A program made the translations under genes and the position numbers. Below the pieces are notes generated by a model. The model saw only the letters and a list, made by a program, of their open reading frames with translations. It was not told the DNA's origin and did no database searches. Positions 55,290 to 64,000 of a DNA stretch of 64,000 nucleotides are shown here, one piece after another; positions within the stretch are counted from its first letter, which is position 1, and the number at the start of each line of letters is the position of its first letter. This DNA comes from Pseudeuparius sepicola (taxonomy: Eukaryota; Arthropoda; Insecta; Coleoptera; Anthribidae): NCBI GenBank assembly GCA_963920635.1, contig OY987308.1, positions 7,320,225 to 7,384,224 on the forward strand, in the 5' to 3' direction.

Positions 55290-55570
55290 GCCTGCCATAC
55301 GTAACAGGAGTGACGGACAAAATCTCGGAGATTCTTAAGAAGAAAGGTATAAAGGCAACATTTCTACCAACACAAAAGATCGAGCAGAAGCTACGACCAA
55401 TCAAAGTCCGACTCGATCCTTGACTAACACCATGTATATACAAAATACCATGCAAGGATTGCAACGAAGTCTACATAGGGATGACACAACGAAGCGTGGC
55501 CACAAGGAAGAAAGAACATCAACGTGCCATTAGATTAGGTCAACCAGAAAAATCAGCAATCGCAGATCAG
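55290..55570 (+). pseudogene. Inverted partial copy of the Penelope-like 3' region
   Basis: The plus strand repeats the same coding region in the opposite direction: VTGVTDKISEILKKKGIKAT, FLPTQKIEQKL, YKIPCKDCNEVYIGMTQR and RKKEHQRAIRLGQPEKSAIA, with a stop in RLDP-stop-LTP. Head-to-head layout around GGCATGCC. Such partial inverted copies are common for Penelope-like elements. It ends at 55570 where Gypsy sequence begins. Confidence 0.7.
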
Positions 55571-55772
55571 TTTAATAAAAGTTAAATAAAAGTTAAATAA
55601 ATTCAGTTACTTTCCATGATAAAATTGCAATAATTCCTATGTTTCAAAATTTTAACACAAATCAATTTTATAAATTTTATTTGTATAATTTTTCCTCGAA
55701 CTACGATGGACTTATTGGAATGGATTTAATCAAACTTTTAAAAGCAAACGTTCTTACTAATGAAGTTTTTTT

Positions 55773-56102
55773 AGTAATAATAATATTGGGAATAGACCGC
55801 AATTTTACATTCCAGTCACTGCAGTATTAGCCACTAGAATATTTTAAAATGTTTGTTAGACGTGTTTCTGTGTGAAAATTTTTATATTGTGACATGCACA
55901 CAACTACGAATTTTAACGTATTAATGTAATTTTAACTTCTCGATAAATATTATTTATAAATTACAGTGAAATGTAATGTTATAAATAATGAAATATATAT
56001 AGTTCTGATGATGGCATTATGCCGAAACGCGTAAACTATTATGTATGTTTTGGAAAATAAACTAATGTAAAATTGTGGTCGATTCCCAGTATTGTTATTA
56101 CT
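55773..56102 (+). mobile_element. Short inverted-repeat element carrying a hammerhead motif
   Basis: The ends AGTAATAATAATATTGGGAA and TTCCCAGTATTGTTATTACT are inverted; similarity runs about 39 bp including CGCAATTTTACATT and its inverse. About 330 bp, no ORF. It interrupts the Gypsy fragment right after the protease. Penelope-like elements have short inverted terminal sequence and hammerheads, and a Penelope fragment lies next door, so a Penelope or retrozyme-like origin is likely but inferred. Confidence 0.6.
55999..56039 (+). ncRNA. Hammerhead ribozyme-like motif
   Basis: The conserved box CTGATGA (56005-56011) is followed by a GGCA-TTA-TGCC hairpin (stem II), then GAAAC, then a short self-complementary ACGCGT (stem III). 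GTA at 56031-56033 is the cleavage triplet. AACTAT (56034-56039) pairs perfectly with ATAGTT (55999-56004), closing stem I. One extra unpaired T lies between CTGATGA and stem II, which is not canonical. The very short palindromic stem III suggests a dimeric form, as known for Penelope-like elements. Confidence 0.6.
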
Positions 56103-57252
56103 AAATAACGAATGTTACGATCAGGATAATTAGAAGAAATGAAGATTTTTTTAGTCACACCCTATGCTCAAATTGCTTTGAATTAAGATCACACTATACC
56201 TTCAAAAAATTTCCAAAAATGTTACCACACCATAGTTATTCCTCCGAGAAATCAAAAGGTTATAAAAATTCCTGTTTGTTACGAAAATGGTTTGACTATA
56301 TCAATTTTGACATTAATTTGGAATCTACAAAAGCAGTAGTAAATATAAAAAATTTTGCAATCACAACTATTTTAAATTCTAATACAGAGCCCTATAAAAT
56401 TACCATAACAGAACATTTTCACCTAGAACTTTTAGACATTAACGAAGTAAATTTTATGGACAAAATGGAAACAAATTTCGAAATTTCTAAACAAGAAGAC
56501 GACTTACTTAAAGCAAATCTTAAGACTTTGAGACTTGGTCACTGTAGCAGAGAAGAAAAAGATGCAATCCGTAAACTATGTTATAATTACCGCGATATTT
56601 TGTGTTGTGAAAACATTCTACTAAGTTTTTCAAACGAAATAAATCACAAAATAAATCTTTCTGGCGAAACCTCTATCTATACAAAATCTTATCGCTTTCC
56701 CGAAATACGCCGGGAAGAAGTAAAATCACAAATCAGTAAAATGCTTCAACAAGGCATCATAAAACCATCTACTTCACCCTGGAGTAGTCCAATGTGGGTA
56801 GTCCCCAAGAAATTATATTCATACAGCAAAAAGAAATGGCGTGTAGTAATAGACTATAGAAAACTTAACGCCAAGACGATAGACGACAAATACCCTCTTC
56901 GCAATATCACCGTTATTTCAGACAGACTTGGGCGTGCCAACTATTTCACGACCTTAGACCTTGCTTCCGGCTTTCACCAAATCCAAATTGATCCGAATGA
57001 CATTCAAAAAACCGCTTTCTCAACTCAAGGAGTTTGTTCGTATGCCTTTTGGGCTAACAAAAAACCGCTCCGAGTAGTTTCCAGAGAGTTATGGACAATG
57101 TCCTTAGAGGGCTTAAATAACGAAATATGTTTGGTTTACCTTGATGATATAATAATTTTCAGCACTGTCTCACTTCTCTCCTACAAAAAACGCGTCCTAG
57201 ATTTACTCTTTGAAAGAGAATCAAAAATCGTTTACAATCGTCGTTTTAACTA

Positions 57253-57540
57253 AGAGTTAAGTTACCCGCATTTATAAATACATTTCTTTATTTCTTCAAC
57301 TATTTCACAATTTTGTATCTTTTTACAAATTTCCTGTAACTTAATATATATTTTCTTGTTTCGTTTGAAAACTTGAGGATCTCGGAAACCATAATAGATA
57401 TGAAGTCGGTGAAATTGGGGTAAAGTTGCATCTTTGGGTGCCATTGAGAAAGTTAATATATTTTTATGGGTTGCCGAGATATTTAAGAAAAACCGATTTT
57501 TTTACAATTATACAATATTTTTTCTGGCGCCATTTGAAAA
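57253..57540. other. Sequence between the two right-hand Gypsy pieces
   Basis: No recognised feature; a 60-aa minus-strand ORF has no family features. The start of the next LTR cannot be fixed because its partner is beyond the window. Confidence 0.3.
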
Positions 57541-57823
57541 TATAATTTAACGAAATAAAGTAAATGTTTTCGTACATATTTTGTTTGAAACTAAGTGTTG
57601 TTCCAATTATGTCATTTAAACAGGAACAAAAACCTAGAGGAAGTTATGTTCTTTAAACTGTCTACCTTAATGAAATAGTAGACTTTGCTGAATTCACAAA
57701 AATGTCATGTATATAATCCATTTCAAGGCTAGACGCCTCAGTCTGTCTGTCTTCACCTCTTGAGAGAAATAAAATTTTTAAAAATAAATTCGTTTTCCGC
57801 TCTGCGAAAACTGGCGCAGTCGG
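57541..57823 (+). repeat. Gypsy 3 5' LTR (3' part) and primer-binding site
   Basis: TATATAATCC near 57711 may be the TATA box and AATAAA near 57766 the poly(A) signal. The LTR ends CTGCGAAAAC. TGGCGCAGTCGG (57812-57823) complements a tRNA-Ser 3' end, like the site in Gypsy 2. Confidence 0.7.
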
Positions 57824-58297
57824 CCAGTAGCATTTGTTGAACGAATCCTCGCGTCGCGATTATTCGGTCAGTTTTTACGGTTTATCAACGAACAACCCTA
57901 CGGGAAAATTTTGTTGCTCCAAGAAGAAGAAGGCTCGCAGACCAGGGGAGCAGGACCAAGCATCGCCTACAGCCCTATTGGTATGGACGGAAGGACAAAA
58001 ATCGCCTGAAGCCCATAGGTAGATCGACCAGGGGAACGAGACACGCATCGCTCATCACCCTATTGGTACGGACAGAAGCACAGCATCGCCTGAAGTCCAT
58101 AATTAAGAAGTCAATGTCAATCGCAGTTGTGTTACTGTAAGTGCATCCTTTCTTTTCTTTTCATTTTTATTGTACATATTTTGTTGTATTTTCCATTTTT
58201 TTATTTTCCTTTTTCCCCAATTTTTCCAAAAGATTTAACTGCAGCCTTTGAAAACTTAAAATTTCACGAAAATAAAAACTCAAAAAAGTCAAAGATA
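57824..58297 (+). other. Gypsy 3 leader with a duplicated segment
   Basis: Two similar units, about 57938-58010 and 58029-58105, each run from GACCAGGGGA to CCTGAAG...CCATA. The rest is pyrimidine-rich toward gag, with possible splice-acceptor-like TTTTCCAAAAG. No coding claim. Confidence 0.45.
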
Positions 58298-59577
58298 ATG
58301 GCAAACCCAAATTTTACCATGATCAGATACCAAGCTGATAACATACCCAATTTTGACGGTAGTACTAAGCATTTGAACCGATTTATTAGACTTTGTGAAC
58401 ATTTTCTTTCCACTCATCAAAATAGAACCGATCAGAACGCTAGTGTAAATATTTGTCTTTTTGACACCATATTTGGTAAACTTTCTGGTAGAGCTGCAGA
58501 CTTAATAGCCTCTAGATGTGAAATAAATTCCTGGCAAACTTTAAAACAATGTCTTACTGACACATTTTCCGATCAGAGATCTATCGATTGTTTAGTGCAA
58601 GATATTTTATCACTTAAAAGAGACCGAAATTAAAACCCTTTAGATTTCGCTTTAAGACTACAAGATGTCCGAAGCCTTTTATTTGCAAAATTAACAACCG
58701 CTAACTTTACACAAGAAGTGTTAAAAATTACAGAATACGAAGATTTCACCCTAAAAACTTTTATAAATGCTTTAGATTACCATATGCAACTAATTGTTAG
58801 ACTTAAAACACCCCAAAATTTAGAAGAAGCCATGTCTTTTGTTAGAGAAGAAGAAAATTTCCTTTTATTTAGGAATCGCTCTCATTTAAATCCTTAACCA
58901 CCAAAACCACAACCTATTTATTCTCCTCAACCTAATAGCAAGGCAAGTACTCTACAAAATTTTATGTATCTACGTATCAACCACAACCAATGTTTGTTCC
59001 TCAACCTTCAAAATTTTATCCTCAGCCAAATTACTTTAGACCAACATTTCAACAACAGCCTTTGTTTCAACCTAATTTCCAAAATAATACACAGAGATTT
59101 TCAAATCAAACTCAATCAGGACAATTCAAAAATGTTACAAATCCACCCAGAAGTCAAATGTCAACATATCAATAATTTAAACCTAATAATAATTCTGATT
59201 ATAAACCAGAACCCATGTATACGACAACAAGCACGGTATCGAAAATGTATACTCGACAAACAAAACAACCCTTTAAACCAAAATTTCGATCTATTAGAGA
59301 ACATCCTTTAAATAACCACTTAGTTGAACAACAGAACTCAACTATTGACAACCCTGAACAAAGCGAATTTTATCCAGAAGATGAAATCAATAATATCAAT
59401 AACCCCTATCAATACTATCCAGAACCAAACGCTGAATGTGACGATTTTAACGATTACTATCCCACAGAATATTACTCAACCTTTAACTATGACACCTACG
59501 ACTATGACGAAAAATATAATGACCCCCAAAGTTCTCAAAATTTTCAGAAGGCACCGAATTTAGATAATATGAGGTAA
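58298..59577 (+). pseudogene. Gypsy 3 Gag
   Basis: Starts MANPNFTMIRYQADNIPNFD. Capsid motifs GSTKHLNRFIRLCEHF, LSGRAADLIA and WQTLKQCLTDTFSDQRS match Gypsy 2 Gag. Stops occur at about 58631 (after DRN) and 58896, and frame changes follow. The tail (58964-59577) is Gln/Asn/Tyr/Pro-rich without a zinc knuckle. The end overlaps the -1 pol frame, as in Gypsy 2. Confidence 0.75.
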
Positions 59578-60737
59578 TTTATCTCAATAATTACGAAAAA
59601 AACGAACTTCCCTATATTATTATTCCCGAACTAGGTTATGCTAAATTTTTAGTAGATACAGGTAGCGGCAGAAGCTTTATTAAACCCAAATTAGCTTACA
59701 AAATTTATCCACAATATATTCAAAACGAAATATTTTCTGTTAGAAGTGCACACGCCACCTCATTTCACGACGAAGTAGCGGAAATTCCTTTCTTTCCAAT
59801 TTTTCAAAAATTAGGGTACCACAAGTACTTTCTTTTTGATTTTTCACCCAAATTTGACGGTCTATTAGGAATTGACCATTTAAAAAAATTCGACACTAAT
59901 ATTCAAATAGGAAAAACCAATTTAGAACTTGACGAAGTATCTATCCCTCTACATTATATACAACACCCCAAAAACGAAATTTGTCAGTCAAATATTAAAT
60001 CTCAAATTAATCAGAATACACATTTTAAACCGACGCAAATAACTGTTCCGCCTCGTACGGTACAGAAGGTTAAAGTACCAGTCACCTTATCACATGGCAT
60101 AGGTATATTAGATTACACGGATCTTGGAAACTCAACTGAGATGCCCGCAGCAATAGTAACCGTAGTAGATTCTTTCGCTCTTACGACAATAACAAACTCG
60201 AACGAAACGCCTGTTAAAATCACGTTTTATGAACCTCTTGATATGGAAACATTGCACGAAGACGAACACTATTTTTTAGACAAAACAGAAACAGATAACG
60301 AACCTCTTGAAATTGACGATAATCTATTAAAAGCCAATTTAAAACATGTGCGATTAAGTCATTGTAACTCAGAAGAATACTATGCTATAAGAAAACTTTG
60401 CTTTGAATTTCGTGACATTTTTTATTGTGAAGGGACACCACTGACTTTCACAAATGAAATTAAACATAAAATTGACTTAACGGACGATAGACCTATATAC
60501 ACAAAGACCTATAGATACCCTGAAATACAAAAACCAGAAGTAAATTCTCAAATTAAGGAAATGCTAAAAAACGGAATTATAGAACACTCAAACTCTCCCT
60601 GGAACAGTCCTATTTGGATTGTGCCCAAAAAATTGGACGCATCCGGAAAAAAGAAATGGCGCATCGTAATTGATTTTCGAAAACTAAATTTAAAGACTAT
60701 AGACGATAAATTTCCACTGCCGAATATCACAGATACT
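59575..60737 (+). CDS. Gypsy 3 pol, protease and N-terminal reverse transcriptase
   Basis: About 385 open codons. Protease: KFLVDTGSGRSF and FDGLLGIDHLKKF. Linker with VPPRTVQKVKVPV, then DNLLKANLKHVRLSHC. Reverse transcriptase: IYTKTYRYPEIQKPEV, NSPIWIVPKKLDASGKKKW, DFRKLN, KFPLPNIT, then the foldback insertion inside the target CAGATACTT. No macrodomain between protease and reverse transcriptase. The open frame appears intact up to the insertion. Confidence 0.85.
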
Positions 60738-63515
60738 TACCGGTGTGAAGACAGCCACCGTTTTCAGCCAGCCACCAATATACTAGGCGATCCAAACTTA
60801 GAAACAAAAATCGCTGTAAAAAGTTTATTCTTTGGTTGCCGGCCCCCATATTGGGCAGAAATGACTACAAACACGTTCCGGACAAGATAGTGGCATCTGA
60901 ACAATTTGCCACCCCCAGCCTTCCTCCCCACACCCCCAAACAGGAAAGTGAAATGTAAAAACTTTGTTTTTTGGTCGCTGGCGCTAATATTCGGCACGGG
61001 TGACTATACAACAGTTCCGGACGAGTTACTGCCGCCCCTATAATTTGCCACGCTCTGGGTCACCCCCACACACCCCTATGCGAGGAAAGTGGCCGTAAAA
61101 ACTTTGTTTTTTGGTCGCTGGCTCTAATATTCAGCACAATTGACTAGACGACCGTTCCGGACGAGACAGTGCCGCCCCTATAATTTGCCACCCTCTCGGT
61201 CACCCCCTACACACCCCTATTCGAGGAAAGTGGCCGTAAAAACTTTGTTTTTTGGTCGCTGGCGCCAACATTCGGCACAAGTGACTAGAGTACCGTTTCG
61301 GACGAGCTAGTGTCGCCTCTATAATTTGCCACCCTCTGGGTCACCCCCACACACCCCTATTCGAGGAAAGTGGCCGTAAAAATTTTGTTTTTTGGTCGCT
61401 GGCGCCAACATTCGGCACAAGTGACTAGAGTACCGTTCCGGACGAGTTAGTACAGCCCCTATAATTTGCCACCCTCTGGGTCACCCCCCCACACACCCCT
61501 ATTCGAGGAAAGTGGCCGTAAAAACTTTGTTTTTTGGTCGCTGGCGCCAACATTCGGCACGGGTGACTAGACAACAGTTCCGGACGAGTTACTGCCGCCC
61601 CTATAATTTGCCACCCTCTGGGTCACCCCCCACACACCCCTATGCGAGGAAAGTGGAGGTAAAAACTTTGTTTTTTGGTCGCTGGCGCCAACATTCGGCA
61701 CGGGTGACTAGACAACAGTTCCGGACGAGTTACTGCCGCCCCTATAATTTGCCACCCTCTGGGTCACCCCCCACACACCCCTATGCGAGGAAAGTGGAGG
61801 TAAAAACTTTGTTTTTTGGTCGCTGGCGCCAACATTCGGCACGGGTGACTAGACAACAGTTCCGGACGAGTTACTGCCGCCCCTATAATTTGCCACCCTC
61901 TGGGTCACCCCCCACACACCCCTATTCGAGGAAAGTGGCCGTAAAAACTGTTTTTTGGTCGCTGGCGCCAACATTCGGCACGGGTGACTAGACAACAGTT
62001 CCGGACGAGTTACTGCCGCCCCTATAATTTGCCACCCTCTGGGTCACCCCCCACACACCCCTATTCGAGGAAAGTGGCCGTAAAAACTGTTTTTTGGTCG
62101 CTGGCGCCAACATTCGGCACGGGTGACTAGACAACAGTTCCGGACGAGTTACTGCCGCCCCTATAATTTGCCACCCTCTTGGTCACCCCCCACACACCCC
62201 TATTCGAGGAAAGTGGCCGTAAAATTATAGGGGCGACACTGTCTCGTCCGGAACTGTTGTCTAGTCACCCGTGCCGAATGTTGGCGCCAGCGACCAAAAA
62301 ACAAAGTTTTTACGGCCACTTTCCTCGAATAGGGGTGTGCGGGGGTGACCCAGAGGGTGGCAAATTATAGAGGCGACACTAGCTCGTCCGAAACGGTACT
62401 CTAGTCACTTGTGCCGAATGTTGGCGCCAGCGACCAAAAAACAAAGTTTTTACGGCCACTTTCCTCGAATAGGGGTGTGTAGGGGGTGACCCAGAGGGTG
62501 GCAAATTATAGGGGCGGCACTGTCTCGTCCGGAACGGTCGTCTAGTCATTTGTGCCGAATATTAGAGCCAGCGACCAAAAAACAAAGTTTTTACGGCCAC
62601 TTTCCTCGAATAGGGGTTTGTGGGGTGTGACCCAGAGGGTGGTAAATTATAGGGGTGGCACTGTCTCGTCCGGAACGGTCGTCTAGTCATTTGTGCCGAA
62701 TATTAGAGCCAGCGACCAAAAAACAAAGTTTTTACGGCCACTTTCCTCGAATAGGGGTTTGTGGGGTGTGACCCAGAGGGTGGCAAATTATAGGGGCGGC
62801 AGTAACTCGTCCGGAACTGTTGTCTAGTCACCCGTGCCGAATGTTGGCGCCAGCGACCAAAAAACAAAGTTTTTACGGCCACTTTCCTCGAATAGGGGTG
62901 TGTGGGGGGTGACCCAGATGGTGGCAAATTATAGGGGCTGCACTAACTCGTCCGAAACGGTACTCTAGTCAGTTGTGCCGAATGTTGGCGCCAGCGACCA
63001 AAAAACAAAGTTTTTACGGCCACTTTCCTCGAATAGGGGTGTGTAGGGGGTGACCCAGAGGGTAGCAAATTATAGGGGCGGCACTGTCTCGTCCGGAACG
63101 GTCGTCTAGTCATTTGTGCCGAATATTAGAGCCAGCGACCAAAAAACAAAGTTTTTACGGCCACTTTCCTCGAATAGGGGTTTGTGGGGTGTAACCCAGA
63201 GGGTGGCAAATTATAGGGGTGGCAGTAACTCGTCCGGAACTGTTGTATAGTCACCCGTGCCGAATATTAGCGCCAGCGACCAAAAAACAAAGTTTTTACA
63301 TTTCACTTTCCTGTTTGGGGGTGTGGGGAGGAAGGCTGGGGGTGGCAAATTGTTCAGATGCCACTATCTTGTCCGGAACGTGTTTCTAGTCATTTCTGCC
63401 CAATATGGGGGCCGGCAACCAAAGAATAAACTTTTTACAGCGATTTTTGTTTCTAAGTTTGGATCGCCTAGTATATTGGTGGCTGGCTGAAAACGGTGGC
63501 TGTCTTCACACCGGT
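60738..63515. mobile_element. Foldback (FB-like) element with 9-bp target duplication
   Basis: 2778 bp. The ends ACCGGTGTGAAGACAGCC and its inverse are exact, and CAGATACTT occurs on both sides (60729-60737 and 63516-63524). Each arm starts with about 220 bp of unique sequence, then a tandem array of about 140-142-bp units (AAAACTTTGTTTTTTGGTCG...CCCCTATAATTTGCCACC). About nine units in the left arm meet about eight inverted units near 62225. No transposase. 9-bp duplications and tandem-repeat arms match the FB / Mutator-related foldback type. Confidence 0.9.
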
Positions 63516-64000
63516 CAGATACTTGACAAATTAGGCAAAGCTCACTACTTTACAACCCTCGATTTAGCAAACGGTTTCCACCAGATCGAGATGTCACCAG
63601 AAGATATACCCAAATCGGCTTTTTCTACAGACACTGGTCACTATCAATTTAAACGCATGTCATTTGGTCTCAAAAACTCTCCCAGTACATTCCAAAGAGT
63701 TATGAATAATGTGCTCCGTGGCCTTCAAAACGAATATTGTCTTGTATACCTCGATGACATTATCATTTTTTTCTACTTCGCTCAAAGAACACATTGAAAA
63801 ATTATCTGCTGTATTTAATCGCCTAAGAAATTCCAATTTTAAAGTCCAACTCGATAAATGTGAGTTTCTCCGGAAAGAAGTATCATATTTAGGACACGTA
63901 GTAACATAAAATGGAGTTAAACCTAATCCCGACAAAATCAAAGCTGTCAAAAATTTCCCAATACCTACACCCAATAATATTATTTATAGTATCGAAATTG
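63516..64000 (+). pseudogene. Gypsy 3 reverse transcriptase, second part
   Basis: Continues from the target duplication: [34 protein letters not shown] and YLDDIIIF. A one-base frame change near 63775 (T-run) is followed by [20 protein letters not shown] and SYLGHVVT, then a stop and VKPNPDKIKAVKNFP. Runs off the window. Confidence 0.8.

Larger units (their letters stand above)
55575..57252 (+). pseudogene. Truncated Gypsy pol (protease end to reverse transcriptase)
   Basis: 55639-55780 encodes a protease tail with SNYDGLIGMDLIKLLKAN. After the inverted-repeat insertion (55773-56102), 56219-57253 is open for 344 codons and covers the N-terminal linker and reverse transcriptase: IYTKSYRFPEIRREEVKSQ, WSSPMWVVPKK, DYRKLN, LDLASGFHQIQ, YLDD. 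A frame change near 57015-57050 garbles the GLKN motif. No RNase H or integrase follows. Closest to the Gypsy at 57.5-64 kb. Confidence 0.8.
57541..64000 (+). mobile_element. Gypsy element 3, errantivirus-like, cut by the window end
   Basis: Plus strand. The 5' LTR ends at about 57811, before the tRNA-Ser-type primer-binding site. Then come leader, gag (58298-59577) and pol (from about 59575) with protease and reverse transcriptase. The foldback element 60738-63515 splits the reverse transcriptase. RNase H onward, any env and the 3' LTR lie beyond 64000. Gag has stop codons and the reverse transcriptase has a frameshift. The left LTR boundary is uncertain. Confidence 0.75.

Noticed and set aside
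61512..61991. 159-codon open frame made of three identical protein repeats
   Set aside because: It is the 140-bp unit of the foldback arm read through. The same sequence is open in the inverted arm; it has no domain and shifts frame with each variant unit.

Overview
The window looks like AT-rich insect nuclear DNA. Coding pieces carry GT-AG introns, and nearly all sequence is mobile-element DNA of types common in arthropods: Gypsy/errantivirus-like LTR elements, pogo, mariner, MULE and foldback elements, Penelope-like sequence, and tRNA-derived SINE-like pieces. The species cannot be named from the sequence. No rRNA gene, CRISPR array, bacterial operon or uninterrupted conserved host gene is visible.

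The left and middle form one large nest. Gypsy element 1 (minus strand) has its 3' LTR at 1759-2150. Its 5' LTR is cut in two, at 16533-16884 and 43679-43716, and the whole element is bracketed by TGTA duplications at 1755-1758 and 43717-43720. Its pol carries a TARG1/OARD1-like macrodomain between protease and reverse transcriptase. A plus-strand mag-like Gypsy (element A, 9283-13924, duplication GTTAA) sits in its gag. The gag also holds a 370-bp tandem duplication with a 1.17-kb filler copied from 43.7-44.9 kb. Its 5' LTR is interrupted by a 26.8-kb insertion (16885-43674) with TTAA on both sides and near-matching ends containing GCTACGATAC.

Inside the 26.8-kb insertion are: an almost intact young errantivirus-like Gypsy element 2 (19483-26898, duplication CGCGCG); a SAM-HECT ubiquitin-ligase-like gene (two exons, 29434-33065, one frameshift); a convergent intact two-exon DDE integrase-like transposase gene (37462-34602, 389 aa); a cysteine-rich ORF (42213-42638); two long palindromic elements plus a shorter-armed relative; a MULE relic with a FLYWCH finger; SINE-like pieces; and two inverted copies of an AT-rich repeat near its two ends. 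Several of these relics look older than the LTR that the block interrupts. This suggests the block moved as a unit, with the integrase-like gene as the best candidate for its transposase. That last link is inference.

Right of the nest, 44.4-49.6 kb holds exons of a gene resembling insect DUF4806-type genes. A 2.36-kb pogo element split its last coding exon at a TA. Next come a second tandem duplication with filler (50210-51318), a THAP-domain fragment, a pogo-type helix-turn-helix joined to a tyrosine-recombinase C-terminus, and head-to-head Penelope GIY-YIG fragments. A truncated Gypsy follows, interrupted by a short inverted-repeat element with a hammerhead-ribozyme-like motif (55999-56039). 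The window ends in another errantivirus-like Gypsy (about 57.5 kb to past 64 kb) whose pol is split by a 2.8-kb foldback element with 9-bp duplications.

Gene cooperation: gag, pol and env modules belong to their own retroelements and most copies are broken. Element 2 is closest to intact, but its pol has a protease frame break and one internal stop. The HECT and integrase genes may be one transposon's gene set.
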